Origin: Barnesiella intestinihominis YIT 11860
Lineage (GTDB): Bacteria > Bacteroidota > Bacteroidia > Bacteroidales > Barnesiellaceae
Reading direction: 5' to 3'
Length of the DNA stretch: 64,000 nt
NCBI RefSeq assembly: GCF_000296465.1
Contig: NZ_JH815206.1
Location: forward strand, 296,200-360,199
The notes under the pieces are model-generated. The model worked only from the letters and a program-made list of their open reading frames with translations. It made no database searches and was not told where the DNA came from. Shown piece by piece: positions 38,695 through 48,109 of this stretch (its first letter is position 1; each line of letters starts with the position of its first letter). A program made the translations under genes and the position numbers.

Positions 38695-38702
38695 TACATT
38701 TG
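38695..38702 (+). promoter_or_regulatory. -7 box of the locus 2 ECF sigma gene
   Basis: TACATTTG. It overlaps the first in-frame TTG of the sigma gene, so the true start codon should lie downstream. Confidence 0.5.
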
Positions 38703-38717
38703 CATATTATATTATTA

Positions 38718-39320
38718 TTGCCAGAGTTGAAAAGTGAATGTGACAATATTATCGTAGGCCTCAAATCGGGTTCTTTCGATGCCTTTGAAAAGGTATACAA
38801 GTTGTATAGTGGTAAATTATACAACTTTGTCATGAGAATATCTGGCGGAGACAGTTATTGGGCGGAGGAAATCGTACAACGTACGTTTGTCCGGTTGTGG
38901 GAGATACACGATCAGGTGAGTCCCGATAAATCGTTGATTTCTTATCTTTGTACCATAGCTAAGAATCTGTTGATGAACGTGTATCAGCGGCAGACTGTCG
39001 AATATATTTATGCGGAATATGTTCTTGAATCTTCGGAAGAATATAGCGATAATGCCGATGGAGAGCTGGACGGTAAGTTGCTGGAAGAATATATCGACCG
39101 ACTTGCCGAGGAACTGCCGCCGTCGCGTAAGAAAATATTTGTTTTGAGTAAACGTAAGCATTTTACGAATAAAGAAATAGCGGTCGAGCTGAATATTTCG
39201 GAGAGTACCGTCGCGACGCAATTGTCGTTGGCGCTTAAATTTATGAGGGATAAATTGATGGCCCATTACGATGAGTTGTTACCCTTAGTGATTTATGCCG
39301 CTTTAATTAAGATAGTTTAA
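38718..39320 (+). CDS. ECF-type RNA polymerase sigma factor (locus 2), non-ATG start
   Basis: ECF sigma factor of about 200 residues. Region 2 (SFDAFEKVYKLYSGKLYNFV, EEIVQRTFVRLWE) and region 4 (LPPSRKKIFVLSKRKHFTNK, EIAVELNISESTVATQLSLAL) are intact. No ATG lies in frame before region 2.1: the candidates are TTG at 38700, 38718 and 38727. The TTG at 38700 falls inside the -7 promoter box, so 38718 or 38727 is preferred. The anti-sigma gene follows after 55 bases. It should control the SusC/SusD genes of locus 2. Confidence 0.88.
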   Translation: MPELKSECDNIIVGLKSGSFDAFEKVYKLYSGKLYNFVMRISGGDSYWAEEIVQRTFVRLWEIHDQVSPDKSLISYLCTIAKNLLMNVYQRQTVEYIYAEYVLESSEEYSDNADGELDGKLLEEYIDRLAEELPPSRKKIFVLSKRKHFTNKEIAVELNISESTVATQLSLALKFMRDKLMAHYDELLPLVIYAALIKIV

Positions 39321-39375
39321 CTATAAACGATTAGACGTGCGAGCCGATTTGCTTTTATACTAGGTAAAGGAACAA

Positions 39376-40350
39376 ATGGATAAGGAATATTTCAAAATAC
39401 TCATCGAGAAGTACCTCGACGGAAACGCTTCGACGGCAGAAGTCAAGGAATTGTGCGAGTGGATAAAAAATAACGATTCGCTCGACCGATGGATTATGCA
39501 AGCTATTGAAAGAAGCGATTCTCATCTCGATGAGGAAGTCTATGAACGTCTGTATACCCGCATTAAAGAGGACATAGAATCCCGGGAGAAAAAGTCGCAT
39601 AGACGATTCTCCTTTGTTCCGATGTTGCGGTGGGCCGCCGTTGTCTGTTTACCGATTATCGCTGCGTTGGCCGTATATGAGTTGGGACTCGATTCAAAGG
39701 TGGATACTCTCCCGTTGGTAGTAACTGCCGAGAGTGGGGAACGAGCCAAAGTCCAATTGCCCGATGGTACGAAAGTAAATATAAATTCAGCCTCTCAAAT
39801 TAGTTATCCGCATGATTTTAATGGGGAAAGAAGAATCGTCGAGCTCGATGGGGAAGCCTATTTCGAGGTGACTCCCGATAAGGAGCGCCCGTTTGTCGTA
39901 AAGGCTGCCGGTCTTGAAATTACAGTATTGGGTACGGCTTTCGACGTGTGTGCTTATAAAGACGATAGCGAGGTGTCGGTCGTTTTGTTGACAGGGAAAG
40001 TCGATGTGGCGTCGGAGAGCGATCGCTATGTCATGCAGCCCGACGAGAAACTGGTGTATGACAGAAACACGGGAACCATGCAGGTCGGTAAGGTTTATTC
40101 GAAGGAATATGTCGAATGGACCGATGGAAATTTACGTTTCGAAAATGAATCGCTGGAAAACATCGTTAAGGTTTTATCTCGTGTATATAACGTAAAAATC
40201 GTTTTCGACTCGGCGTTTCCCGAAGGACAATATTTTTTCACCGGTTCGATAGGAAGCGGAGGCATTACAAATGCTCTCGATATCTTGTCGATGACATCGT
40301 CATTACATTATGAAGTGCGCGATTCTGTCATCATGCTTCATAAAAAATAA
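39376..40350 (+). CDS. FecR-family anti-sigma factor (locus 2)
   Basis: Membrane anti-sigma factor of 324 residues. The cytoplasmic N-terminus spans about 1-75, with a membrane helix at about 80-98 (AAVVCLPIIAALAVYEL). The FecR domain has GERAKVQLPDGTKVNINSAS, GEAYFEVTPDKERPF and TVLGTAFDVCAY. The C-terminal DUF4974-like part (LRFENESLENIVKVLSRVYN) follows. Same role and order as in locus 1: it should hold the sigma factor until the STN domain of the SusC below signals. Confidence 0.93.
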   Translation: MDKEYFKILIEKYLDGNASTAEVKELCEWIKNNDSLDRWIMQAIERSDSHLDEEVYERLYTRIKEDIESREKKSHRRFSFVPMLRWAAVVCLPIIAALAVYELGLDSKVDTLPLVVTAESGERAKVQLPDGTKVNINSASQISYPHDFNGERRIVELDGEAYFEVTPDKERPFVVKAAGLEITVLGTAFDVCAYKDDSEVSVVLLTGKVDVASESDRYVMQPDEKLVYDRNTGTMQVGKVYSKEYVEWTDGNLRFENESLENIVKVLSRVYNVKIVFDSAFPEGQYFFTGSIGSGGITNALDILSMTSSLHYEVRDSVIMLHKK

Positions 40351-40622
40351 TATAACAGCTCCTCTTTTGAATATTTCCCTATGGGGATAAGAATGCTTGG
40401 TGTTTGCGTCGAGCCGGCTCCCCTTTTTGCTTATGAAAATGGCACATGTCGAATCATTTAAGAATTAGATAATTTAATAAATGTTAATTGTAAAATAGGC
40501 TTGGATAAATCTGGGTCGCTACTTGTATACCCAATAGACGATGGAAATTAAAAGTAACACATTATTGCAGATACCTTTTATACTAATATCTTTTTAATCA
40601 AAGAAATAAAAATGAAAAACGT

Positions 40623-43600
40623 ATGAAATCAAACCATTTTAAGATGAGGTGGCTATGCTTGTTGTTTGCGCTTTTTACGCTCAATATTCAGGCGCAGATT
40701 ACGGTAGATATTAAAAATAAGCCGTTGAAAGAAGCCATAAAAACAATCGAACGGTCGAGCAATTATAGCTTCTTTTATAATGTGGAGTTAGAGGGGCTTG
40801 ATAAACTCGTGACGGTGAAAACCGACAATGCATCTTTGGAAGAGACCATGAAACAGTTATTGAAGGGAACGAATATCACATTCCAAAGGAAAGTCGATAA
40901 TGTAGTTGTTTTGCTTTCCAAACAGCAGCAAGCGGCTAAACGGTCCCGTTCTGTTTCCGGTAAGGTAGTCGATGAAAAAGGCGAGGCCATTATCGGGGCC
41001 AGTATTATCGTAAAAGGTTCTTCGATAGGAACTTCGACCGATGTAGATGGAAATTTTACTATCAATAATATTTCGGATAACGCTCTGCTGGTCGTGTCTT
41101 CTATCGGCTATAAAAAGACAGAGGTTCCTGTCACGAATGAAAATCCCATTGAAATTCGATTGAACGAAGATTCCAATTTGATGGACGAGGTAGTGGTGGT
41201 AGGCTACGGTGTTCAAAAGAAAATAAATTTAACGGGATCGGTCGTTTCGGTAGACCATGATGTTTTAGCCAATCGTCCTATCGCTAATGTGACGACCGGT
41301 TTGCAAGGCATGTTGCCGGGTGTCTCTATCGTTAATACGACGAGCCGTCCCGGTGATAATAACTCTTCTATACGGGTGAGGGGTATCGGGACATTGAATA
41401 ACTCCGACCCTTTGATTCTTATCGACGGCGTGGAAGGCGACATGAACACGTTGAACCCCGACGATATAGAGTCTGTATCGGTATTGAAGGATGCCGCTTC
41501 CTCTTCTATCTATGGTTCGAGAGCGGCCAACGGAGTTATTCTTATTACGACGCGTAAGGCCGACCGCGAGGTAAAACCTACGGTCACTTATACCGGATAT
41601 TTTGCCATGCAAAAACCGACGGCCCTTCCCGAAATGCTCGATGCCGTCGAATATCTTACTTTACTGAAAGAAGCGACTTCGAATGTAAATAAAAGTTGGG
41701 GGTATACACAGGAGGATATCGATGCCGTCATTAACGGAACCGATCCGAATTTCCGGGCGAATACGAACTGGATAAAAGAAATCACGAGAGATTATGCTCC
41801 TCAACACGGTCACAATGTAAATATCAACGGTGGGAATAAGAACATGGGGTATTATTTGTCCTATGGAAACTTAACCACTTCGGGACTTATGGTAGGCAAC
41901 GGTTATCATGCTACCCGTAATAATGTGAGAATGAAATTAAACACCGAGCTTTTCGATCGATTGACCATCGAGGGAAATGTGAGTTATACCGATGTGGATA
42001 ATTGGACTCCTGCATCGAGCGATAGCGAAAATTCGGGACTTTTCTATCAAGCTCTCCGTTCTTCTCCTTTGACTCCCGTGAAATTCACCGACGGGCAATG
42101 GGGATATGGCGGTAGCTCGGCAAACCCGATAGCACAAGCCTACGACGGTGGTTTTATCAATTACCATAAACGTGAGACCTCGTTGAATTTCAGTGCCGGA
42201 TTGAGAATTATCGACGGGTTGACGGCAAAGGTTCAATATGCTACCCGGTTGGTCGATGTGTTGCGGAAACAACAACAGAACATCATACAGCACTTTTATC
42301 CCGATACCGAAACGCCATTGGCTTATACGTCGAATACGAGTAAGTTCAGTCAACGCGATATTGCCCAACGATACCAGAATGTGATGGCACAGGTCGATTA
42401 TGATAAGACGATAGGGAAACATTCTTTCCATATTCTTGCCGGCTTTTCTCAGGAGTGGCAGTTGTACCAACAAATGGATGCCAGTCGTCAGGATTTGGTC
42501 TCCAACGATCTCCATGTGCTGAATGCCGGAACCGATTTGCAAACCAATAGCGGCTATGACAATCATTGGGCGATTCGTTCCGGGTTCGGGCGGGTCAATT
42601 ATAATTTCAACGATCGCTATTTGGTAGAGGCCAATTTGCGTTACGACTTGTCGTCGCGTTTTCATAAAGATCACCGGGGAGGCTATTTCCCTTCGGCATC
42701 GGTGGCTTGGCGTTTGACCGAAGAGTCGTTTATGGAATCGACCCGCAGCTGGTTGGATAATTTGAAAATTAGGGCCTCATACGGTACTCTGGGTAACCAA
42801 TATACCTCTTCGTTATATCCTTATATGGCTTTGATTCAACCTTCTACCTCCAACATGCCTATCGGCGGAGAGATAACCTCTTCCATGCAGCAAAGCGAGG
42901 CATCGAACAATATTCTCTCTTGGGAGTCCATAAAGATGACTAATATCGGATTGGACGTTAATTTGTTGAATAATCGTTTGTCGTTGACGGCCGATTACTT
43001 CATTAAGAATACCGACGATATTTTGCTGAAAGTGAAACTTCCCGATGTGCTGGGTGTGAGTGAACCCTACCAGAATGCCGGTAAGGTTCAAAACAAAGGT
43101 TGGGAAATCGCTTTGGCTTGGCAAGATAAAATAGGGAAAGATTTTACCTACGGGGTGAATGTCACTTTTTCCGATGTGAAAAATAAAGTGGTTAGCGTGG
43201 GAAATACGGCCGACGATTTCAGCGGCGATCGCATTCGTGCGGTGGGCTATCCTATTGATGCATTTTGGGGATACAAATCCGACGGGCTTTATACGGTCGA
43301 TGATTTTGATTATGACATTGCCACGAACACTTATACGCCGAAAGCGACGACCCCTATTATCGAGGAATATCGCACGAAGGTACAACCGGGAGATATAAAA
43401 TATGTGGATATAGATGGCGACGGGAAGATTACGCCTACCGAGGATCGTTGCTATATAGGCAGTGCTATTCCTCGATATAATTATACGATCGGACTCAACG
43501 CCGCTTGGCGAGGAATCGATTTCAGCCTCTTTTTACAAGGTGTGGGTAAATGTGACGGATATATCGGAGGCATGGGACGACATGCGTTTACCGAGCTTGC

Positions 43601-43958
43601 CAACTATCCGCAGAAGGCACATCTCGATCGTTGGACTTGGGAAAACCAAAATCCTCATGCATCCTATCCGCGTTTTACGTATGATGAAACATACAATCGG
43701 GACGAATTTTCTTCTTTCTGGCTCGAAGACGCTTCATACCTGCGGGTAAAAAATTTGCAAGTGGGTTACACGGTTCCCCGTAAAGGGATCATTTCCAAGA
43801 TGCATATTGAGAATTTGAGAATATATTTTTCGGGCGAAAATTTGTGGACGTTCACCGACTTCTTCTCGTCGTATGACCCTGAGATTCCTGTAAGCAGTGG
43901 AGGTTACTATCCTATCACGGCCTCGTATTCTTTGGGTTTGAGCATTACATTCAAATAA
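40623..43958 (+). CDS. SusC/RagA TonB-dependent transporter with STN domain (locus 2)
   Basis: Outer-membrane importer of 1111 residues. The signal peptide (cut near NIQAQ) is followed by an STN domain (about 28-100, KPLKEAIKTIERSSNYSFFY), a regulatory-like domain (about 113-185, VSGKVVDEKGEAIIGASIIV), LMDEVVVVGYGVQKKIN, a plug with ASSSIYGSRAANGVILITT, and a C-terminal barrel ending LGLSITFK. The SusD gene starts 24 bases later. The 270-base gap before it is AT-rich, with no TAnnTTTG box at useful spacing, so expression probably depends on the ECF factor. Paralogous to the transporter of locus 1 but not a recent duplicate. Confidence 0.96.
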   Translation: MKSNHFKMRWLCLLFALFTLNIQAQITVDIKNKPLKEAIKTIERSSNYSFFYNVELEGLDKLVTVKTDNASLEETMKQLLKGTNITFQRKVDNVVVLLSKQQQAAKRSRSVSGKVVDEKGEAIIGASIIVKGSSIGTSTDVDGNFTINNISDNALLVVSSIGYKKTEVPVTNENPIEIRLNEDSNLMDEVVVVGYGVQKKINLTGSVVSVDHDVLANRPIANVTTGLQGMLPGVSIVNTTSRPGDNNSSIRVRGIGTLNNSDPLILIDGVEGDMNTLNPDDIESVSVLKDAASSSIYGSRAANGVILITTRKADREVKPTVTYTGYFAMQKPTALPEMLDAVEYLTLLKEATSNVNKSWGYTQEDIDAVINGTDPNFRANTNWIKEITRDYAPQHGHNVNINGGNKNMGYYLSYGNLTTSGLMVGNGYHATRNNVRMKLNTELFDRLTIEGNVSYTDVDNWTPASSDSENSGLFYQALRSSPLTPVKFTDGQWGYGGSSANPIAQAYDGGFINYHKRETSLNFSAGLRIIDGLTAKVQYATRLVDVLRKQQQNIIQHFYPDTETPLAYTSNTSKFSQRDIAQRYQNVMAQVDYDKTIGKHSFHILAGFSQEWQLYQQMDASRQDLVSNDLHVLNAGTDLQTNSGYDNHWAIRSGFGRVNYNFNDRYLVEANLRYDLSSRFHKDHRGGYFPSASVAWRLTEESFMESTRSWLDNLKIRASYGTLGNQYTSSLYPYMALIQPSTSNMPIGGEITSSMQQSEASNNILSWESIKMTNIGLDVNLLNNRLSLTADYFIKNTDDILLKVKLPDVLGVSEPYQNAGKVQNKGWEIALAWQDKIGKDFTYGVNVTFSDVKNKVVSVGNTADDFSGDRIRAVGYPIDAFWGYKSDGLYTVDDFDYDIATNTYTPKATTPIIEEYRTKVQPGDIKYVDIDGDGKITPTEDRCYIGSAIPRYNYTIGLNAAWRGIDFSLFLQGVGKCDGYIGGMGRHAFTELANYPQKAHLDRWTWENQNPHASYPRFTYDETYNRDEFSSFWLEDASYLRVKNLQVGYTVPRKGIISKMHIENLRIYFSGENLWTFTDFFSSYDPEIPVSSGGYYPITASYSLGLSITFK

Positions 43959-43982
43959 TTATCGATATAAATGTCAGAATAT

Positions 43983-45644
43983 ATGAAAACAAAATATTTA
44001 GCAATTCTGCTGTGTGCGGCGTTTGTTTTACCCGGCTGCAACGATTCGTTCCTTGACAGAATCCCGTTGGACGAACTTACCGATGAAACATATTGGGAAA
44101 CCGAGGAACATTTGATATTGGCATCTAATGCCTGCATCAATTATTTGAGAGGAAAAAGCAGGAGTGTCGATATGGAATTTTTGGGAGATAATGTTTTTCG
44201 TGAACGTTCGTCGGAATACAAGACTCTCGGGAGTGGAAATTTTACGAGTGATTTGTCGGTTATCAATTCGGAGTGGACGACCGATTATGACGGTATCAGA
44301 CGTTGTAATCACTTTCTTGAAAATTACGAACGTGCTCAAAAGGTTTCTGCATCTGTAAGAGAAAGATATGCCGGAGAAGCCATTTTCATAAGAGCCTATT
44401 TGTACAGTTATCTGGTGAATTGCTTTGGCGATGTACCCCGTGTAACCAATACGATAGATGTGGGAGACGACGAGCTTTATGGCTCCCGTACCGATAAGGA
44501 AACCATGATCGAGTGGATTCTTGATGAGTTTGACCGGGCAGCTGCGGTATTGCCTTATGCTAAGGATTTGAAAGATAGCGAACTCGGTCGTCCCACAAAA
44601 GAGGCTGCTTGGGCGTTTAGTTCTCGGTTTGCGTTGTACCACGAGCGTTGGGACAAGGCTGTTTCTTCGGCAGAAGAGGTGATGACTGCCGGTTTTCATA
44701 AATTGTACGATAACGGGAATCCCGAAACGACTTATAACGAGTTGTTTACTTTGGCTGCCAATCCGGTGACTAATAAGAACAACCGGGAGTTTATCGTTAC
44801 TCGTCTGTATAGTGAGGAAGCCAATCAAACTCATAACCTCAGCCGGGAATTGCAAGTTCCCAACGAGGAGGCTCGTTCTGCGCCCACTCGTTCGCTCATG
44901 GATGCCTATTTGTGTAATGGGCTTCCCATAACTTTGCCGGCGAGCCGTTACCGCGAGAATACCCACGAAGCTATCTTCAATAATCGGGATCCACGTATGG
45001 CGCAGACGATTTTGAAACCCGGAGCGAAGTGGGGCGGATATCCCGGTAAGACTACCTATGAACAGCCTAAGTTCTCGAATTCGGCTACCAGTTGCCGCAC
45101 GACGACAGGTTGGTATTTTACGAAATTTGTCGAACTCTCCGCAATCTCTCGTTATAACAAAGACCAGAACGCCATTCCGTTGATGCGTTATGCCGAGGTC
45201 TTATTGAACTGGATCGAAGCAAAGGAGATGAGGGGCGATGCAATTACTCAACCGGATATAGATAAGTCGATAAACCTTCTTAGAGACCGGGTTGGAGCAG
45301 ACAAGATGGTATTGACCAAATTGAATGCTTACGGGCTGAATCTGAGAGACGAGATTCGTCGGGAACGCCGGGTCGAACTGGCTCTCGAAGGGGAGCGCTA
45401 TTTCGATTTGTTACGTTGGAAACAAGGAGATTTGTTGGCGAAAGATGTGACCGGTATGCGTAAGAGTACTGTTCCGCCCAGTGAATATGTTTATGTCGAA
45501 GATATTCCTACCGATGATAAAGGGAATTTGATTTTGATGACGGGGCGTACTTTCTCTGATATGAAAAATTATTTATGGCCGATTCCGTTCACACAAACGC
45601 AACGTAATCCCAATTTGCTCCCTAATAATCCCGGTTGGGAATAA
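43983..45644 (+). CDS. SusD/RagB surface glycan-binding lipoprotein (locus 2)
   Basis: Outer-membrane lipoprotein that pairs with the SusC upstream. The second in-frame ATG gives MKTKYLAILLCAAFVLPGC, a clean lipoprotein signal; the first ATG (43971) would add only four residues. Mature length is normal for the family. Visible SusD features are the N-terminal FLDRIPLDELTDETYWETEE, helices near EAIFIRAYLYSYLVNCFGDVP, GRPTKEAAWAFSSRFALYH, and the C-terminal RDEIRRERRVELALEGERYF and LLPNNPGWE. Ligand not deducible from sequence. Confidence 0.95.
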   Translation: MKTKYLAILLCAAFVLPGCNDSFLDRIPLDELTDETYWETEEHLILASNACINYLRGKSRSVDMEFLGDNVFRERSSEYKTLGSGNFTSDLSVINSEWTTDYDGIRRCNHFLENYERAQKVSASVRERYAGEAIFIRAYLYSYLVNCFGDVPRVTNTIDVGDDELYGSRTDKETMIEWILDEFDRAAAVLPYAKDLKDSELGRPTKEAAWAFSSRFALYHERWDKAVSSAEEVMTAGFHKLYDNGNPETTYNELFTLAANPVTNKNNREFIVTRLYSEEANQTHNLSRELQVPNEEARSAPTRSLMDAYLCNGLPITLPASRYRENTHEAIFNNRDPRMAQTILKPGAKWGGYPGKTTYEQPKFSNSATSCRTTTGWYFTKFVELSAISRYNKDQNAIPLMRYAEVLLNWIEAKEMRGDAITQPDIDKSINLLRDRVGADKMVLTKLNAYGLNLRDEIRRERRVELALEGERYFDLLRWKQGDLLAKDVTGMRKSTVPPSEYVYVEDIPTDDKGNLILMTGRTFSDMKNYLWPIPFTQTQRNPNLLPNNPGWE

Positions 45645-45675
45645 GGATAGCTTACACAATTAATGTTATCTATAT

Positions 45676-46515
45676 ATGAAAACTCATTTTAAATTCATTT
45701 TGTGCTTCGTTGGAATTTTATCGATAACTGCTTGCGGTTCGTCCGACCCGGATTTGCCGGGTTCGGGCGGGACCGGCGGTGACGATGAAACTCTGGTCAC
45801 GTTGGCTGGCGACCGTTCGTTTTCTCTTCTGTCGTTGAGTGCCGGTAAAGGGTTAGCCTCTGGGACGTATAATATCCAGCCGTTAGCGGCATTTATTCAG
45901 GAAAATAATACCGATGTCGTAGCATTGCAAGATGTGGATTTCGGGACTGCCCGCACGGGAAAAAAGAATCTGGTTGGCGAGGTCGCTAACCGTTGCAGCA
46001 AGGACGGTCAACGCCGGCAGGGGATATTCGCCTCTACCGGTCGGGAAGATGGCGGAGAAACAGGAGTGGCTTTGTTTGTCCGGGAATGTTTTTATGGTAC
46101 GAATAAAGTGAATTTGAACGATGAATTGGTATTGCTTACTGCTCCTTATGAATTGGGTTCGGGCGAGACGGTTCTTATCGCTACATGCCAGTTCGATAAG
46201 GAGGATGCCAATAAACGGGTGCGTCAGGCCGAAGCTCTTGCCGCTTATGCCGACCAAGTAAAGCAAAACATCGTTATTTGTGCTTCTGTCTATGAAAATG
46301 AATCGGGGAATGTATTCAATATTTTGAAGAAGAAGTATCGCCGTTCCTGCAAGTTCTCTTCGGAAAATACATATCCTGCCGTTCAACCCGAATCGAGATT
46401 CGATTATGTGTTGACTCCTTTGTCCCAGAATTGGGGAACACAGGCGGTTCAGGTTAAGGGAGATCAAACCGTTTCGGATCATAAGGCTCTATTTTTGCGT
46501 ATAGGATTAAAATAA
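45676..46515 (+). CDS. degenerate EEP-fold (endonuclease/exonuclease/phosphatase-like) lipoprotein
   Basis: Predicted lipoprotein of 279 residues (ITAC lipobox at about residue 20) with a Gly/Asp-rich linker. The overall EEP order is preserved, but the catalytic positions are lost: SLLSLSAGKG replaces the Asn-containing SFNIH strand, VVALQDVDF has Asp for the metal-binding Glu, ATCQFDKED replaces DTHxD, and ICASVYEN replaces the GDxN loop. Only the terminal VSDHKALFL His remains. The intact paralogue lies two genes downstream. Probably a non-catalytic partner or binding protein; catalysis is unlikely. Confidence 0.75.
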   Translation: MKTHFKFILCFVGILSITACGSSDPDLPGSGGTGGDDETLVTLAGDRSFSLLSLSAGKGLASGTYNIQPLAAFIQENNTDVVALQDVDFGTARTGKKNLVGEVANRCSKDGQRRQGIFASTGREDGGETGVALFVRECFYGTNKVNLNDELVLLTAPYELGSGETVLIATCQFDKEDANKRVRQAEALAAYADQVKQNIVICASVYENESGNVFNILKKKYRRSCKFSSENTYPAVQPESRFDYVLTPLSQNWGTQAVQVKGDQTVSDHKALFLRIGLK

Positions 46516-46522
46516 AGAACAG

Positions 46523-47263
46523 ATGAAAAAGTATAATTATTTCAGCAGAGTATCCGGCTGGGGAATATGTATGTTATTTCTCCTCACAGGGCTCTTTGCC
46601 GGTTGTTCCGAAAACGAAGAGGTCTATCCGAAGGGACAAAGACCTGCTGGCATTGAGTCGGTTAGAAAGGTAGCTTGCATAGGGAACAGTATAACCTATG
46701 GGGCGAGACAGTTTTTAAACGATAGGGAAAAAGAGTGCTACCCGGCTTTGTTGGGTAATATGTTGGGAGAGGGTTTCGAGGTCGCCAACTTCGGGTGTAG
46801 TGGCACAACCCTTTTGAAGAATGGCAATTCTCCATATTGGAATACCAAAGAATATACCAATGCCAAAGCATTCTTACCCAATATTGTCATTGTAAAATTG
46901 GGCTCGAATGATTCAAAGTCGGGCAATTGGTCTAGTCATGGCTCCGAGTTTGAGTCCGATCTCACGGATTTGGTTCTTTCCTTACGGAGTCTGTCAACTC
47001 GTCCGAGGGTCTTTTTGTGTACGCCGGCCATAGCGTATAGCAACTCGTTCGGAATAGACGACGGTATCATAACGAGCGAAATTATTCCGGCTATTCAGCG
47101 GGTTGCCGCAGCTCAGAATCTCACGGTCATAGATTTGCATACGGCTTTGCGGGGGTATGGAGATTTGTTTCTTGATGGAGTCCACCCCGGATTGGAAGGA
47201 AACAGAGTAATAGCGACCATCATTTACGATGTGTTGGCAAAAGAATATTCTTTGAATAAATAA
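46523..47263 (+). CDS. SGNH/GDSL-type hydrolase lipoprotein
   Basis: Predicted lipoprotein of 246 residues (lipobox FAGC near residue 28). The SGNH blocks are complete: block I VACIGNSITYG with the serine nucleophile, block II glycine in VANFGCSGTTL, block III VIVKLGSNDSK with the asparagine, and block V FLDGVHPGLEG with the Asp-x-x-His pair. Such enzymes are often carbohydrate O-acetyl esterases or lipases. It starts 7 bases after the degenerate EEP gene stops. A role in removing O-acetyl groups from the imported glycan is inference. Confidence 0.87.
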   Translation: MKKYNYFSRVSGWGICMLFLLTGLFAGCSENEEVYPKGQRPAGIESVRKVACIGNSITYGARQFLNDREKECYPALLGNMLGEGFEVANFGCSGTTLLKNGNSPYWNTKEYTNAKAFLPNIVIVKLGSNDSKSGNWSSHGSEFESDLTDLVLSLRSLSTRPRVFLCTPAIAYSNSFGIDDGIITSEIIPAIQRVAAAQNLTVIDLHTALRGYGDLFLDGVHPGLEGNRVIATIIYDVLAKEYSLNK

Positions 47264-47278
47264 CAAATAGAATGAATC

Positions 47279-48022
47279 ATGAAAAAAATTATATCGATAC
47301 TATTAGGAATATGTTTGTGTGGAGGCGTGTTTGCCCAGACTCAACTGAAAATAATCTCGTTTAATATCCATGCAGGTTATGATGCCCCTATCGCCGACAT
47401 CGCTGCTTTCATTAAGGAACAAGATCCCGATATCGTGGCTTTGCAGGAAGTAGAATACTATACGAATCGAACAGGGGCGAATACGCCGAGGCCGATCAAT
47501 AACAATATCAATATGTTGAATGAGTTGGCCTATTTAACAGGCATGCATGGAATGTTTTATGTAACTCTCGAAAAATGCTACGGCGGTAAATTCGGTAACG
47601 CTATTTTGAGTAAACACAGTTTTGACGAGACTCGTAGAATTATGTTGCCATGTGCGGCCGGTACAGAGCAACGTAATGCTGCCATTGCCGATATAAAGCT
47701 CCCCGACGGGACCGAGTTTTCGATTGTCGACACTCACATCGATATGTCTAAATTGGACAACGGCATGTCGCAAATTAAAGAAGTTAACCGTATTCCGCAG
47801 TTGGGGAAACATTATATTGTAGCCGGGGACATGAATCGTCGGGTAGGAACTGCCGAGATTAACGAATTGTCCAGCGTATGGACGTTGGCTCTCAGTCGGG
47901 AGTTCGATCATATCGGTTACTATCCGGCCAATGGGTGGGTGGTAAAAGAAACGAAAGTCTTTTCCGATAACCAGTTGTCCGACCATTATCCCATTATGGT
48001 TATCCTCGAATTTGTCAAATAA
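47279..48022 (+). CDS. exported endonuclease/exonuclease/phosphatase-family enzyme (intact)
   Basis: Secreted or periplasmic EEP-fold phosphodiesterase/phosphatase of 247 residues with a cleavable signal (CGGVFAQ). The full catalytic set is visible: IISFNIHAGYD, IVALQEVEYYTNR (metal-binding Glu), FSIVDTHIDMS (Asp-His), YIVAGDMNRRVG (Asp-Asn), FDHIGYYP and LSDHYPIMV (Asp-His). The fold covers DNases, inositol phosphatases and sphingomyelinases. In this locus a lipid or glycan phosphodiester is plausible but unproven. Follows the SGNH gene closely. Confidence 0.88.
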   Translation: MKKIISILLGICLCGGVFAQTQLKIISFNIHAGYDAPIADIAAFIKEQDPDIVALQEVEYYTNRTGANTPRPINNNINMLNELAYLTGMHGMFYVTLEKCYGGKFGNAILSKHSFDETRRIMLPCAAGTEQRNAAIADIKLPDGTEFSIVDTHIDMSKLDNGMSQIKEVNRIPQLGKHYIVAGDMNRRVGTAEINELSSVWTLALSREFDHIGYYPANGWVVKETKVFSDNQLSDHYPIMVILEFVK

Positions 48023-48109
48023 CGATGTAGATAAAAGTGTATCATGTTATAATATTCAAAAATTAATTTTAATCGTCGTCTAATTAATTTCTATTAAAAA
48101 CATTAAGCT

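Noticed and set aside
44028-44966. 312-residue minus-strand open frame
   Set aside because: Antisense shadow of the locus 2 SusD gene; composition follows the sense codons.
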